A stretch of DNA of 27,833 nt from assembly GCA_910586105.1 (NCBI GenBank), contig CAJUGU010000046.1, forward strand, positions 1-27,833. Direction: 5' to 3'. Position 1 is the stretch's first letter. Every line of letters begins with the position of its first letter. The stretch is from an uncultured Eubacteriales bacterium (lineage in GTDB: Bacteria > Bacillota > Clostridia > Oscillospirales > Butyricicoccaceae). This document shows positions 1-7,524 of this stretch, piece after piece. Under the pieces are notes generated by a model. That model saw nothing but the letters and a program-made list of their open reading frames with translations. It was not told where the DNA came from and made no database searches. The translations under genes were made by a program, and so were the position numbers.

Positions 1-160
1 CCAAAGGGCTCTGCCCTCTGGACTCCCGCCGGGGTCTATGACCCCGGACCCCGAGATGCTTACGCATCTCCGATCGCCTGCGGGCGGGACGGGGGCTTGG
101 GCGTCCTGCCGATTCCAGCCGCGGTGCGGACCTGCCCGCCAGAACGACGGCGGGCAGGTC
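1..160. repeat. GC-rich composite palindromic intergenic element, copy 1
   Basis: This stretch is a chain of inverted repeats rather than coding sequence. It has CCAAAGGG facing CCCTCTGG (1-21), CCGGGGTC facing GACCCCGG (about 32-50), GAGATGC facing GCATCTC (about 53-70), and the string TCGCCTGCGGGCGGGA (about 74-89). It closes with a perfect 12-bp stem, 129-140 with 149-160, around an 8-nt loop. The same opening hairpin, the same TCGCCTGCGGGCGGGA string and a closing CCCGCC/GGCGGG hairpin with an 8-nt loop recur at 18339-18449. The left end may lie outside the window. It resembles REP-type intergenic repeats; function unknown. Positions 161-251 hold nothing I recognise. Confidence 0.55.
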
Positions 161-251
161 GGGCAGCCGAACGGCAAAGGGTTTGCGCGGCGGCTGCGGA
201 CGGAACGGCAGATTTTTTGCCCGGTCGCCCCGTATATTTTCTGCATGAGAC

Positions 252-285
252 AAAAACCGTTCCCATGAGGACAGGAACGGTTTTT
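252..285 (-). terminator. Terminator of the alpha-galactoside operon
   Basis: AAAAACCGTTCC (252-263) pairs perfectly with GGAACGGTTTTT (274-285) around a 10-nt loop. On the minus strand the stem is followed by a T run, as expected for an intrinsic terminator about 50 nt downstream of the galactosidase stop codon. The plus strand also carries a T run, so it could stop transcription in both directions. Confidence 0.85.
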
Positions 286-336
286 TGCTGTGCCAAAGCG
301 CCTTCGGGGGCGGCTCGGCGAAGCCGCTTCACGCGA

Positions 337-2520
337 TCATTCCGCGACAAGATGCAGCTGCATAGCCTGATAATCGCCCCGCATTGGCGGGATCGGATAC
401 CCCGCGTGCATCAACGCGCTTCCGGAATACGCCTGCTGGCTCCCGTTCACCCGATAATGGAGCGAGCCGTCAAGCCCTTTGAGCCGCAGCGTGACGAAGG
501 GCAGCGCCGACCGTGCCGCACCGGTCACCAGCGAGACCAACGCCTCCCGCTTGTCCGCCGAGACATGCGCCCAGGCGGTGTACTGCGGATCGGCGAAGGG
601 GTCGGTCAACCGGTAATAATCCCCTTCGTGGATCAGTCCGTAGTAACGCTGATAATCGGCGTTCTGCCGTGCCATGATCGCGCGTTCGTCTTCCGTGCAG
701 CGGCTGAGGTCGAGTTCATACCCGAAAGCGCCGCTCATTGCGACAATCCCGCGGGTCTCCAACGGCGTGACCCGTCCGGTCTGATCGTTGGGGACCGCCG
801 AGACATGGGAACCCATGCTGCTGACGGGATAGCAGAAGGAGGTGCCGTAGTGGATGCGCAGCCGGTCGATCGCGTCCGTGTTGTCGCTGCACCAGATCTG
901 CGGGGTGTAATAAAGCATCCCGGCGTCGAACCGCCCGCCGCCGCCGCTGCATCCTTCGATCAGCAGGTCGGGGAAATCGCGGTGGAACCGTTCCAGCATA
1001 TCATACAGCCCCAGCACGTAGCGGTGGTAGACCTCGCCCTGACGCTCCGGCGGGATCGCCGCCGACCACACGTCGGACAAACTCCGGTTGAAATCCCATT
1101 TCAGGTAGCGGATATCCGTGCTGCGGATGGCCTTGCACAGCGCGCGGTAAATATGGTCGCGCACTTCCTCGCGGGTGAAGTCGAGCACCAGCTGGCTCCG
1201 CCCGCGGGTCGGCGCGCGCCCCGGCGCACGGAACGCCCAATCCGGATGCTGCGCGTATAGCTCGCTGTCTTCGCAGACCATTTCCGGCTCGATCCAGATG
1301 CCGAAATCCAGCCCCAGCGCATGGATCCGTGGGGCGAGCGCTTCCAGCCCGCCGGGCAGTTTTTCTTCGTTGACCGTCCAGTCGCCCAGCCCGCCGAAGT
1401 CGCTGCACCGCTTGCCGAACCAGCCGTCGTCCATCACCAGCATATCGATGCCAAGCGGCGCGGCGGCTTGTGCGATCTCGACCAGCTTATCCGCGTTGAA
1501 GTCGAACAGGGTCGCTTCCCAGTTGTTCACCAGCAGCGGGCGGCGGCGTCCCGAATAAGGGTCGCGGCACAGATTCCGGCGGATCGCGCGGTGGAACCGG
1601 TGGCTCATGGCGGCAAAGCCGTCCGGGGAGCAGATGAACGCCGCTTCAGGCGTTGTGAACGCCTCGCCCGGTTCCAACGTCCAGCAGAAGTGGTACGGGC
1701 TGACGCCAAGGGTGAGCCGCGCGCTGTGGAACTGGTCGGCCTCCGCCGCCGCTTCAAACCCGCCGCTGTACAGCAGCGCCGCGCCGTAGCACAGTCCATA
1801 GTCTTCGCTGGCGCCGGGTTCGCAGAGCATCACGAAGGGGTTGTGCTGATGGCTCGATGCGCCGCGTATGCTGCCGACGCTCTGTACGCCCGGACGGAGC
1901 GGGGCGCGGGACGGTTCGCGTTCCATGGTGTGCCGTCCGTCGAAGGTAATGAGGTCGAGCGCGTCGCTGGGGAAGTCCAGGCAGGCGGAGCAGGCGCGCA
2001 GCAGCCGCACCGGCGCGGAGCCGTGGTTGACGATCCTTGCGGCGCGGCAGATCAGGTCGGATTCCTCGAACACCCCGTAGTACAGCTCGACGGTAAGGCG
2101 GGTCGTGCGGTCCTGCAAGGTGAGGACGAGGGTATCGGCTTCCGCCGCGTCCGCATAGAAGGCGGGGAGGCCCTCCAGCGCGTATTTGCCCGGCCGGACC
2201 TCGCTGCGCACAAACCGCAGGTCGACGATCTGACTGCCGTCGGCGTTTTCGGCGACGACGGCGGGCAGGCGGTAGTCCCCCACGCCGCAGGTGGAGTATT
2301 CCTGCGGGAGGGTGTCCAGCGAATAATTGCGGTCCCGCCCGGCTTCGCTGGGGTTGGGGGAAAAGCCGCGGTCGGCTGGACGGATCAGGTACGAAAGGTC
2401 GTCGTCCCCAACCCGGGGGCCGTAGTAGGTGTGCAGCAGCACGCCGTGCCCATCTGCTTTGCACTGGTAGGTGGTCCGCCGGGTATGCAGCGTGAATACG
2501 TTCTGTTCAACATGGATCAT
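337..2520 (-). CDS. Alpha-galactosidase, glycoside hydrolase family 36
   Basis: A cytoplasmic enzyme (no signal peptide) of 727 residues, the usual size for bacterial GH36, that removes terminal alpha-1,6-galactose from melibiose, raffinose or stachyose. The family signatures are clear. YLKWDFNR holds the expected nucleophile Asp476, and WCSDNTDAIDRLR holds the expected acid/base Asp546. GCSGGGGRFD and the early VMDDGWFG are also typical of the GH36 barrel. An N-terminal beta-rich domain precedes the barrel and a short beta domain follows it. I chose the ATG at 2520 because GAGGAG lies about 10 nt upstream; an in-frame TTG at 2538 would precede that site. It is the last gene of an operon with two sugar permeases and a binding lipoprotein, so imported oligosaccharide is probably its substrate. 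Whether it prefers melibiose or longer sugars cannot be read from the sequence. Confidence 0.93.
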   Translation of the reverse strand: MIHVEQNVFTLHTRRTTYQCKADGHGVLLHTYYGPRVGDDDLSYLIRPADRGFSPNPSEAGRDRNYSLDTLPQEYSTCGVGDYRLPAVVAENADGSQIVDLRFVRSEVRPGKYALEGLPAFYADAAEADTLVLTLQDRTTRLTVELYYGVFEESDLICRAARIVNHGSAPVRLLRACSACLDFPSDALDLITFDGRHTMEREPSRAPLRPGVQSVGSIRGASSHQHNPFVMLCEPGASEDYGLCYGAALLYSGGFEAAAEADQFHSARLTLGVSPYHFCWTLEPGEAFTTPEAAFICSPDGFAAMSHRFHRAIRRNLCRDPYSGRRRPLLVNNWEATLFDFNADKLVEIAQAAAPLGIDMLVMDDGWFGKRCSDFGGLGDWTVNEEKLPGGLEALAPRIHALGLDFGIWIEPEMVCEDSELYAQHPDWAFRAPGRAPTRGRSQLVLDFTREEVRDHIYRALCKAIRSTDIRYLKWDFNRSLSDVWSAAIPPERQGEVYHRYVLGLYDMLERFHRDFPDLLIEGCSGGGGRFDAGMLYYTPQIWCSDNTDAIDRLRIHYGTSFCYPVSSMGSHVSAVPNDQTGRVTPLETRGIVAMSGAFGYELDLSRCTEDERAIMARQNADYQRYYGLIHEGDYYRLTDPFADPQYTAWAHVSADKREALVSLVTGAARSALPFVTLRLKGLDGSLHYRVNGSQQAYSGSALMHAGYPIPPMRGDYQAMQLHLVAE

Positions 2521-2646
2521 AATGGTTACGCTCCTCAACTGGGAATTTCGGGGAGACCTTCAGCCCGCTGCGGGGAGCGGGCCGAAAGCCGCAGCCGTCC
2601 GGCTGCATGACCGGCGCGGCGGCGCGTGCTGCGCGGCCGTCCGGCG

Positions 2647-2694
2647 GGCGTACCGGTTCACCGGTACGCCGATGCCCCCACTGGGCGCATCGGC
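2647..2694. other. Hairpin cluster in the permease-galactosidase gap
   Basis: The 220-nt gap 2521-2740 is unusually rich in inverted repeats. GGCGTACCGG (2647-2656) pairs with CCGGTACGCC (2661-2670) over a TTCA loop, and GCCGATGC (2668-2675) pairs with GCATCGGC (2687-2694). The two hairpins share three bases. Neither is followed by a T run on the minus strand, so they look more like RNA-stabilising or processing structures inside the operon than a terminator. They could lower galactosidase expression relative to the transporter. Confidence 0.5.
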
Positions 2695-2740
2695 AAAGCT
2701 GCCCTGATATCCGAAGAACAGGCGGGACGCTTTGCGTATT

Positions 2741-3583
2741 TTATTTGCCGCCGGTGCCTGCGATGCCTTCCACGAACTGGCGCTGAAAGATCAGGTACAG
2801 GATCACCATGGGCAGCATCGCCAGCAGCGAGCCGGCCATGAGCACCGGGAAGTTGGTGGAGAACTGCCCCTTCAGCGTTGCAAGGCCGGAGGACAGGGTC
2901 ATCATCTTCAGGTCGGAGTTGACCACGAGCGGCCACATCAGGTCGCCGTAAGCGAACACGGCGGTGAAGATGGTCAGCGCGGCGACCGAAGTCCCGGTCA
3001 GCGGGAACATGATCTTATAGAAGGTCTGCCACTGGTTGCAGCCGTCCAGGAAGGCGGCTTCGCCAACCTCGTCCGGGATGCTCAGATAGGTCTGGCGCAG
3101 GAAGAACACGCCGAAGGCGCTGACCAGGCCGGGGAACACCAGGGCGAAGATGGTGTTGGCCAGCCCCATCTTGGCCACCATCTGGTACTGGGGGATGATG
3201 AAGATCTGGCTGGGCAGGGACATCTGCACGAGCACGATGCAGAACAGGATGTTCTTGCCGCGGAATTTCAGCTTCGCAAAGGCATAGCCCGCCATCGAGC
3301 TGAAGAAGATCGCGCAGACCACGCGGAAGAATACCATCAGCGCGGTGTTGAGGTACAGCCGCCCAAAGGGCAGCGACGCGATCGCATCCTTGAAGTTGTC
3401 CAGCATGAGCTGGGCGGGGAAGATCGTCGGCGGGATCTGCATGCTTTCCGGGACGGTCTTGGAGCTGGTCAGGATCATCCAGACGAACGGGAAGACCATG
3501 ACCAGCGCGCCTACGATCAGGAAAAAGTAGGTGAGGAACTTGTTGAGGGCGTTGGAACGGCTCAGGGAAGCGTTGCTTTTCAT
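2741..3583 (-). CDS. Sugar ABC transporter permease, MalG type
   Basis: A 280-residue inner-membrane permease with about six hydrophobic segments, the length usual for the second permease of family-1 carbohydrate importers. The cytoplasmic EAA loop that docks the ATPase is visible as EAAFLDGCNQWQTFYKI in the second half. The start at 3583 is preferred because AAAGGAGG lies about 7 nt upstream; an in-frame ATG at 3604 would overlap the preceding permease gene and lacks such a site. The gap to the preceding permease is 13 nt, so the two are cotranslated partners. Substrate is inferred from the downstream GH36 gene as an alpha-galactoside. No ATP-binding subunit is encoded here, so a shared MsmX/MsiK-like ATPase elsewhere in the genome probably serves it. 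Confidence 0.93.
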   Translation of the reverse strand: MKSNASLSRSNALNKFLTYFFLIVGALVMVFPFVWMILTSSKTVPESMQIPPTIFPAQLMLDNFKDAIASLPFGRLYLNTALMVFFRVVCAIFFSSMAGYAFAKLKFRGKNILFCIVLVQMSLPSQIFIIPQYQMVAKMGLANTIFALVFPGLVSAFGVFFLRQTYLSIPDEVGEAAFLDGCNQWQTFYKIMFPLTGTSVAALTIFTAVFAYGDLMWPLVVNSDLKMMTLSSGLATLKGQFSTNFPVLMAGSLLAMLPMVILYLIFQRQFVEGIAGTGGK

Positions 3584-3596
3584 GGGGGTCCCTCCT

Positions 3597-4484
3597 TTAA
3601 ACATCGTATGTGACCCACTTCTTCTGACCGATGAACTGGATCAGGGTCACAAGCAGGATCAGGGCGACCGTCCATACCACGATCGCGGAACCATAACCGC
3701 GGTCGCCCGCCACGAAGGACGAACGGTAGAACAGGTACATCAGGCTTTGCATATCGGTCAGCGCCGGGTTGGTTTCGTCTGCCATCATGTAGATCAGGTC
3801 GTATATCTTCATGGAAGCCATCAGCCGCATGATAAGCACCGAGAACAGGGTCGGGGAGACCATTGGCAGGGTGATCGTAAAGAACTGCCGGATCTTCCCC
3901 GCGCCGTCAATGCTGTTGGCTTCATACAGGGTCTTGGGGATGTTCTGAAGGCCCGCCAGCAGCAGCACCGCGTCATAGCCGACGCTGCTCCACACGGAAA
4001 CGATCGCGGTCGCCAGCACGGCGGTCTTGGGGTCGGTGATCCATTGGATCTGCGAGCCAAGGAGCTGGTTGAGGATGCCGTATTCCCCGTTGAAGATCCA
4101 GCGCCAGACCATCGCCACCGCGGCGGGGGCGCAGACCAGCGGCAGGAAGAAGATGGTGCGGAAGCCGCCGGTGAATTTGACCTTCGCGTTCAAAAGGATC
4201 GCGATGAACAGGGCGAGGATAATGCCCACGGGGACGGTGAGGAGGCAGAAATAGATCGTGTTCCATGTCGCTTTCCAGAACTCGGCGTTCCCGAACATAT
4301 CGATGTAGTTTTTCAGGCCGATGAACCGGTAATGGCCGAAGCCGAGGTGTTCGCAGAAGCTGGCGTACACCGTCTGGACGAAGGGCCACAGGTTCAGTAC
4401 GATCAGTCCGATGATGGTCGGGGCGACCATGAGCCAGCCCCAGTTTTCTTCACGCCGGGCGGCGGCAGACAGTTTGTTTTTCAA
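3597..4484 (-). CDS. Sugar ABC transporter permease, MalF type
   Basis: A 295-residue membrane protein with six hydrophobic segments, beginning with a short basic cytoplasmic stretch and then a first segment at GWLMVAPTIIGLIVLNLW. The EAA loop reads YEANSIDGAGKIRQFFTI, typical of the first permease of MalFGK-like importers. The start codon is TTG (4482-4484), supported by AAAGGAGGG about 8 nt upstream; no ATG is better placed. It sits 14 nt after the binding-protein gene and 13 nt before the second permease gene, so the three are one translational unit. The rare TTG start may trim its yield relative to the binding protein, which is needed in excess. Confidence 0.93.
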   Translation of the reverse strand: MKNKLSAAARREENWGWLMVAPTIIGLIVLNLWPFVQTVYASFCEHLGFGHYRFIGLKNYIDMFGNAEFWKATWNTIYFCLLTVPVGIILALFIAILLNAKVKFTGGFRTIFFLPLVCAPAAVAMVWRWIFNGEYGILNQLLGSQIQWITDPKTAVLATAIVSVWSSVGYDAVLLLAGLQNIPKTLYEANSIDGAGKIRQFFTITLPMVSPTLFSVLIMRLMASMKIYDLIYMMADETNPALTDMQSLMYLFYRSSFVAGDRGYGSAIVVWTVALILLVTLIQFIGQKKWVTYDV

Positions 4485-4498
4485 GAAAAACCCTCCTT

Positions 4499-5791
4499 TC
4501 AGGCTTCGTCAGTCGTAACGTAAGCGTCGGCAAGCGCCTGCATCCGGGTAAGCGCGCCGTCAACGTCCCCATCCTTATAAGCCTTGACCATTTCGTCGGC
4601 GGCCGAGGACTTCCACTTGCGGCGGGACGCATTGTTGATGTACTGCACGGCATGGTCGAACTGGTCGTAGCAAACCTGTACGTCGAGCACGTAATCAAAG
4701 GTATTGAATACGGTCGACCAGCTTTCCTCCTGCCCGAGATAGGCGGGGATCGCCGCGCCGCTTTCGCCCTGGATGCGCTGGCCTTCCTCGCTGCCGAAGA
4801 AGCGGAGTACGTCCTTGACGATCTCCAGGTTTTTGCCGCGGGCTGCGGTGGAGTAGCACAGGCCGTTGGAAATGGTGCCGTAGCCGTCGCCCTCGACGGG
4901 ATCCGGGCACTTGGGCAGGGGGGCGATATCCCATTTCCCGACCATGTTCGGGAAGTTGTTCAGCTCGGAAAGCAGGTTCCAGCTGCCCTCAAAGAACATT
5001 GCGCCGACCTCGGAGAAGAAGGCGGTGCCGGGGCTGGTCTCCGCGAAATAATTCTGGTCGGGGCACCAGTCATTCTGCTGCAGGCCGACGTAATATTGGA
5101 TCGCTTCCGCCGTAGCGGGCTGGGTGTATCCGGCATGGACATTGGTTTCCGGGTCAAGGATGTAGCCGCCGTTTTGATAAACGAAATTCCAGTAACCGAG
5201 CTGCTCGTCGTTGTACGCCATATAGCCGTATTTGCCGGTGGCGTCGTAGATCTTCTGGGAAGCGGCGGTCAGGTCGTCCCACGTCCAGGTCTCGTCGGGA
5301 TAGCTCACGCCTGCGGCGTCGAACATTTCCTTGTTGTAGACCAGCACGACGTTATCCTTATCCTTGGGGATGCCGTAGATCCGGCCGTCGGTGCCGCTGG
5401 CGTTGCCGATGGAGATCTCGGAGAAATGGTTCTGGTAGTAGTTGGGGTCTTCGTCCGCGTAAAGGTCGGTCAGATCCGCGAGGATGCCGAAATCGGCGTA
5501 ATACAGGATCTGGTCGGTGTGCATCCAATAAATATCGGGCATGGTGTTGGATTCGGCAGCGGCTTCGAGCTTGGTCCAATACTCGCCCCAGCTGGTTACC
5601 TGCACCTCAATGACCACGTCGGGATGCTGGGCGGTGTAGGCGTCGCACATGGCCTGCATACCGTCTCTTTGGGCAACGTCCCAGATTTGGAAGGTCAGAT
5701 GCGTCTTTCCGTCCGCCGGGCCGCAGCCGCTCAGGGCGAACAACAGCGTCAGCGTCAGGAGCAACGCGACCGCACGGGAAGTTTTCTTCAT
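4499..5791 (-). CDS. Sugar-binding lipoprotein of an ABC importer (family 1)
   Basis: A 430-residue extracellular solute-binding protein. The N-terminus is a lipoprotein signal: basic MKKTSR, a hydrophobic core, then the lipobox LSGC with Cys23 as the lipid-anchored residue. The mature part has the usual family-1 features, including an early LTFQIWDV strand, the segment SNTMPDIYWMHTDQILYY, and YGIPKDKDNVVLVYNKEMFDAAG, a typical hinge-region signature, plus many aromatic residues suited to stacking on sugars. The ATG at 5791 follows AAGGAG at good spacing. It is the first gene of the operon, as is common for these importers, and its promoter carries a palindrome. It would capture an oligosaccharide outside the membrane and pass it to the two permeases; alpha-galactoside specificity is inferred from the operon. 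Confidence 0.93.
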   Translation of the reverse strand: MKKTSRAVALLLTLTLLFALSGCGPADGKTHLTFQIWDVAQRDGMQAMCDAYTAQHPDVVIEVQVTSWGEYWTKLEAAAESNTMPDIYWMHTDQILYYADFGILADLTDLYADEDPNYYQNHFSEISIGNASGTDGRIYGIPKDKDNVVLVYNKEMFDAAGVSYPDETWTWDDLTAASQKIYDATGKYGYMAYNDEQLGYWNFVYQNGGYILDPETNVHAGYTQPATAEAIQYYVGLQQNDWCPDQNYFAETSPGTAFFSEVGAMFFEGSWNLLSELNNFPNMVGKWDIAPLPKCPDPVEGDGYGTISNGLCYSTAARGKNLEIVKDVLRFFGSEEGQRIQGESGAAIPAYLGQEESWSTVFNTFDYVLDVQVCYDQFDHAVQYINNASRRKWKSSAADEMVKAYKDGDVDGALTRMQALADAYVTTDEA

Positions 5792-5848
5792 AAACTACAC
5801 TCCTTTTTTGTGAAAATTGGGGGTTGCGATGGGTTATTTCCCCCTTCC

Positions 5849-5865
5849 TGATATGAATCATATCA
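5849..5865. promoter_or_regulatory. Perfect 17-bp palindrome, candidate operator
   Basis: TGATATGA-A-TCATATCA is a perfect inverted repeat around a central A. It begins right at the downstream edge of the -10 box of the operon promoter, so the expected transcription start lies inside it. That is a classic place for a repressor to act. No regulator gene lies next to it, and the half-site does not match a LacI (central CG) or catabolite-repression consensus that I know. Confidence 0.6.
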
Positions 5866-5892
5866 TTATACGATTGGTGGGTAAATGGATTC
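5865..5892 (-). promoter_or_regulatory. Promoter of the alpha-galactoside operon
   Basis: On the minus strand TATAAT lies at 5865-5870, about 75 nt upstream of the binding-protein start. There is no good -35 box at 16-18 nt spacing (GAATCC at best), which suggests help from an activator or a weak basal promoter. The adjoining palindrome supports regulated expression. Confidence 0.55.
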
Positions 5893-6010
5893 GCGTGCGG
5901 AAAATATAGCCGGATGCGTGATTGGGACGCATTTGGTGCGGGTGTGGTCGCATTTGCGCATGTTGTTATAAATTTCGTGAGACTCCACATAAAATACGGA
6001 TAGATTTTGT

Positions 6011-6094
6011 GCAAAATGCAAGGCGCGGGAGGGGCTGAACGGACGCCGGTCGACAGGATATGAGATGTGAATATAGCAGAATGCAAGATGCGGG
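6011..6094 (+). repeat. Imperfect 19-bp direct repeat in the divergent gap
   Basis: GCAAAATGCAAGGCGCGGG (6011-6029) and GCAGAATGCAAGATGCGGG (6076-6094) match at 16 of 19 positions, 65 nt apart. A palindrome ATTTTG-TG-CAAAAT overlaps the first copy (6004-6017). The rest of the gap 5893-6345 shows no supported gene, and no convincing promoter for the plus-strand gene could be fixed. The repeats may be regulator sites or chance. Confidence 0.3.
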
Positions 6095-6345
6095 CAAGCC
6101 GCCGGACGGCAGGCGTGCCATGGTTAGACGGCGCTGTCCGTGGGCAATTCCGTCCGTCACGGCTGCGCCGCGCCACCCTCCGCCCCGTGGGGGGCGTCAT
6201 AGGCGCGCCCGGTTGAATCCGCGCCGTGCGCGAGCCCCGTTGAAAATCGCCGCCTATGCGCATAACTTACCTGGTAGAATCAGTATCTTACCCTTGCGCA
6301 AGGCAAAGCCGCTGTGATACACTGTTTCCAAAAGGAGGGGCCGAC

Positions 6346-7023
6346 ATGTTTTTTTGGAAGGATTATGCAAAACCGGGGCCGGGGATCGACCCGGACGCGC
6401 CGGAGAAAACGGGGCTGCGCCGTTTCGCAGAGATCCTACAGCTGGAATGCGTGACGCTGGTCAAGCTCAACCTGCTGTTCCTCATCAGCAGCCTGCCGGT
6501 CGTCACGCTGCCCGCCGCGCTGTATGCAATGCAGTCGGTCATCCGCCGCATGATCGAAGATCAGCCGGTTGACTGCTTTTATCATTACCGCACCGCCTTC
6601 GCCCGCCACTGGAAGAAAGCCTATGCGGCGTTTTTCCTGACCGCCCTGCCGCTGCTGCTTTCGGGCTGCGGCGTGCTGACCTATTTGCGGTTCGCGGTCT
6701 CTAATCCGTTGTTTTTCCTGCCGTTCGCGCTCTGCTCGACGGTGTTCCTGCTGACGCTGCTCGCCTCGACTTATTTTTACCCGATCCTGTCGACGGGCAA
6801 GACCGTCCGGGAAGCCCTGCGGCCCGTGCTGGTGCTGGCGGCTGGCCGTCCGTTGCGGGCGGTCCTCGCCGTGTTCTTTGGATACGGCCTGCTGCTGGCG
6901 GCGGTCCTCGCGTTCCCGCTCAGCGTCCCGTTCCTGCTGCTGATCGGCTTCTCGGTCCCCTGCCTGCTCGCGAACTTCTTCACCCGCACCGTCATCCGCC
7001 AATATGCTTCCATAATGGAATAA
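6346..7023 (+). CDS. YesL family (DUF624) membrane protein
   Basis: A 225-residue membrane protein with several hydrophobic segments. The first, LVKLNLLFLISSLPVVTLPAA, is the typical YesL/DUF624 start, and further segments lie in the middle and at the C-terminus. The start is set by AAAAGGAGGGG about 7 nt before the ATG at 6346; upstream in-frame ATGs have no ribosome binding site. YesL proteins have no proven biochemical role but are encoded again and again next to family-1 sugar ABC importers, as in the Bacillus subtilis yes cluster. Here the gene is divergent from such an importer, which fits a role in assembling or regulating that transporter. This is inference from context. It is transcribed alone and followed by its own terminator. 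Confidence 0.85.
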   Translation: MFFWKDYAKPGPGIDPDAPEKTGLRRFAEILQLECVTLVKLNLLFLISSLPVVTLPAALYAMQSVIRRMIEDQPVDCFYHYRTAFARHWKKAYAAFFLTALPLLLSGCGVLTYLRFAVSNPLFFLPFALCSTVFLLTLLASTYFYPILSTGKTVREALRPVLVLAAGRPLRAVLAVFFGYGLLLAAVLAFPLSVPFLLLIGFSVPCLLANFFTRTVIRQYASIME

Positions 7024-7028
7024 ATACG

Positions 7029-7069
7029 ATCCGTCAGGCTCTGCGACAAGGGGGCCTGACGGATTTTTT
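7029..7069 (+). terminator. Terminator of the YesL gene
   Basis: ATCCGTCAGGC (7029-7039) pairs perfectly with GCCTGACGGAT (7054-7064), followed directly by five more T residues. It begins 6 nt after the stop codon, a textbook intrinsic terminator. Confidence 0.92.
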
Positions 7070-7235
7070 GATACCTTTTCACAGACCGGCGGGGCGGCCC
7101 GCGGCTTCCCGGTTTGCAGCGATTGGATGAAACGCCGTGCAAAGTTCAAATCCTGTGCAAAAATGTGCGTTGCAAACGTTTAATTTATTGTTGATGTCGC
7201 ACAAAAAGGCACGGTTTTATTGTACGGAACATCCA

Positions 7236-7265
7236 TTGAAAGCCGCTGACGAAAAATGCTATAAT
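7236..7265 (+). promoter_or_regulatory. Promoter of the metallophosphoesterase gene
   Basis: TTGAAA (7236-7241) and TATAAT (7260-7265) with an 18-nt spacer. It lies 260 nt upstream of the ATG, which predicts a long untranslated leader. The AT-rich DNA just before it (7140-7235) stands out from its GC-rich surroundings. Confidence 0.65.
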
Positions 7266-7524
7266 GTTCCTGTCAAAAGCAACAAAAAAGCTCTGTTCCG
7301 GGACGCCCGGAATGAGGGGAAGGAGGTTTCAGCCGGTTCCGGGCCATCCGGAGGGCGGATCGGGAAACGTTGGGCGGATGCCGTGCGCAGGCGCGGGAAA
7401 AGCACGCTGCCTTGTGTTTTCGCTTGCCGCACGAACGCGCGGGCCGGCCGCTTGCCGGGGCCGGGACAGGCTGTGAGGGCTCTTATCAAAAATGTAATCG
7501 AGCGATCGAGAGAGGAGATCAAAC
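7266..7524 (+). other. Long untranslated leader of the metallophosphoesterase gene
   Basis: About 250 nt lie between the predicted transcription start and the ATG at 7525. It includes a perfect hairpin, TTCCGGG (7296-7302) with CCCGGAA (7306-7312) over an ACG loop. A GGAAGGAGG follows at about 7318-7326, with no ATG or GTG at usable spacing, and further GC-rich inverted repeats lie near 7438-7470. I do not recognise any known riboswitch consensus. It may be a regulatory leader or only stable spacer. Confidence 0.35.

Noticed and set aside
97..2610. Long plus-strand frames (97-1260 and 1321-2610) opposite the galactosidase
   Set aside because: They run across a terminator or opposite the catalytic motifs of the GH36 gene and have no recognisable domain or ribosome binding site.
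5607..6263. A minus-strand frame spanning the divergent gap
   Set aside because: It overlaps the binding-protein gene in another frame, crosses its promoter, and shows no family similarity.
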